DNA from: Pseudomonadota bacterium | GTDB taxonomy: Bacteria > Pseudomonadota > Alphaproteobacteria > Rhizobiales > Rhizobiaceae | Assembly (NCBI GenBank): GCA_020161665.1 | Contig: JAIUPA010000010.1 | Span: 45,575-109,574 of the forward strand | Length of the DNA: 64,000 nt | Direction: 5' to 3' | Shown: positions 63,665-64,000 of the stretch, one piece after another | Numbering within the stretch: the first letter of the stretch is position 1 | How the letters are laid out: each line of letters starts with the position of its first letter | Position numbers and translations under genes: made by a program | The notes under the pieces: generated by a model | Told to the model about the DNA's origin: nothing | The model's input: only the letters and a program-made list of their open reading frames with translations | The model's database searches: none

Positions 63665-64000
63665 ATGAACGCAGCTGCCAAGACCGAAGAGTTTGCCCTG
63701 AACCTGCCGGAAGGTGTTTTTGCCGAAACGGTTCTGAGCGTGACGCATTATACGGATCGCCTGTTCCGCTTCACGATGACGAGACCGGCCAGCTTCCGCT
63801 TCCGCTCCGGCGAGTTCGCGATGATCGGTCTGGTGGTTGACGGCAAGCCGCTCTACCGCGCCTATTCGGTCGCCAGCCCCTCCTGGGCGGAAGAACTCGA
63901 ATTCTTCTCGATCAAGGTGCAGGAAGGCCCGCTGACGCAGCATCTGCAGGCCATCAAGCCGGGCGACAAGGTGCTGATGCGCAAGAAGCCGACGGGCACG
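63665..64000 (+). CDS. fpr: ferredoxin/flavodoxin--NADP(+) reductase Fpr (partial, 3' end outside window)
   Basis: The first 112 residues of an FAD-dependent NADPH:ferredoxin/flavodoxin reductase. The FAD-binding segment is RAYSVASPSW, close to the family RxYS; FRSGEFAMIGL and FFSIKVQEGPLTQHLQ then precede the cut. It is the short bacterial (Fpr) type. The NADP-binding half lies beyond the window. The start is ATG 63665 or 63659; both follow AGGA, with spacings of 10 and 4 nt. Such enzymes supply electrons in oxidative stress and Fe-S repair. The upstream gap carries a candidate anaerobox. Confidence 0.93.
   Translation, partial: MNAAAKTEEFALNLPEGVFAETVLSVTHYTDRLFRFTMTRPASFRFRSGEFAMIGLVVDGKPLYRAYSVASPSWAEELEFFSIKVQEGPLTQHLQAIKPGDKVLMRKKPTGT

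Noticed and set aside
63280..63681. A 133-residue minus-strand frame whose stop overlaps the deaminase start.
   Set aside because: Its composition is random-looking, it crosses the candidate anaerobox and the fpr start, and no known domain is visible.

Overview
The window reads as chromosomal, high-GC alphaproteobacterial DNA of the order Hyphomicrobiales (Rhizobiales), most likely Rhizobiaceae. The evidence is protein similarity and gene order recalled from that group: a desulfurase-sufBCD-sufS-sufT-sufA cluster, dusB(nifR3)-ntrB-ntrC-ntrY-ntrX-trkA-hfq-hflX-mazG, VOC-kdsA-eno-ftsB-pdhA-pdhB-pdhC-lpd-lipA-coq10, a fused ispDF and a PdhB with its own lipoyl domain. I cannot fix the genus without a search. 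The region is gene-dense housekeeping DNA. I see no prophage, integrase, transposase, CRISPR array, toxin-antitoxin pair, defence island, rRNA or tRNA.

Layout. 1-9.2 kb is mostly minus strand: an RBBP9-like hydrolase cut by the window edge, purB, a membrane protein, rpe, a periplasmic binding protein, then (plus strand) a flavin reductase and a TfoX-N protein, then Nudix, a DEAD-box helicase, an M23 peptidase and PrxQ. 9.3-17 kb: a large AsmA/YhdP-like envelope protein, an MBL hydrolase, tyrS, anmK and a second alpha/beta hydrolase. 17.0-24.5 kb: the SUF iron-sulfur operon with two cysteine desulfurases, preceded by a promoter carrying candidate RirA (IRO) and Irr (ICE) operators and interrupted by a paired palindromic repeat. 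24.9-26.2 kb: an Lrp regulator, a LysE exporter and a tiny flagellar-rod-like protein. 26.3-31 kb: gcvTHP behind a tandem glycine riboswitch. 31-37.5 kb: a bestrophin-like protein, then trpD-trpC-moaC-moeA and ppiD, all minus strand. 37.7-41.4 kb: VOC-kdsA, eno, ftsB.

41.5-49.2 kb holds the pyruvate dehydrogenase operon (pdhA, lipoylated pdhB, pdhC, a GDSL hydrolase, lpd) and then glsB, lipA and coq10. The enzymes that need lipoate (PDH, glycine cleavage H protein), the enzyme that makes it (LipA) and the machine supplying its Fe-S clusters (SUF) all lie in this window. 49.2-51 kb: cinA and ispDF. 51.1-61.8 kb: nitrogen regulation (dusB-ntrBC, ntrYX), TrkA, Hfq and HflX. 61.8-64 kb: mazG, a nucleoside deaminase, and the start of an fpr-type ferredoxin/flavodoxin reductase behind an FNR/FixK-type box.

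The most interesting non-coding features are the dual iron-responsive suf promoter, the glycine riboswitch with a TTG-started gcvT, and two families of palindromic intergenic repeats, one with compensatory base changes. The most interesting proteins are a 75-residue stand-alone flagellar rod D0-like protein, an NtrX without the sigma54-contact loop, and an MBL enzyme with a changed metal motif. I found nothing I would call a new multi-gene system.
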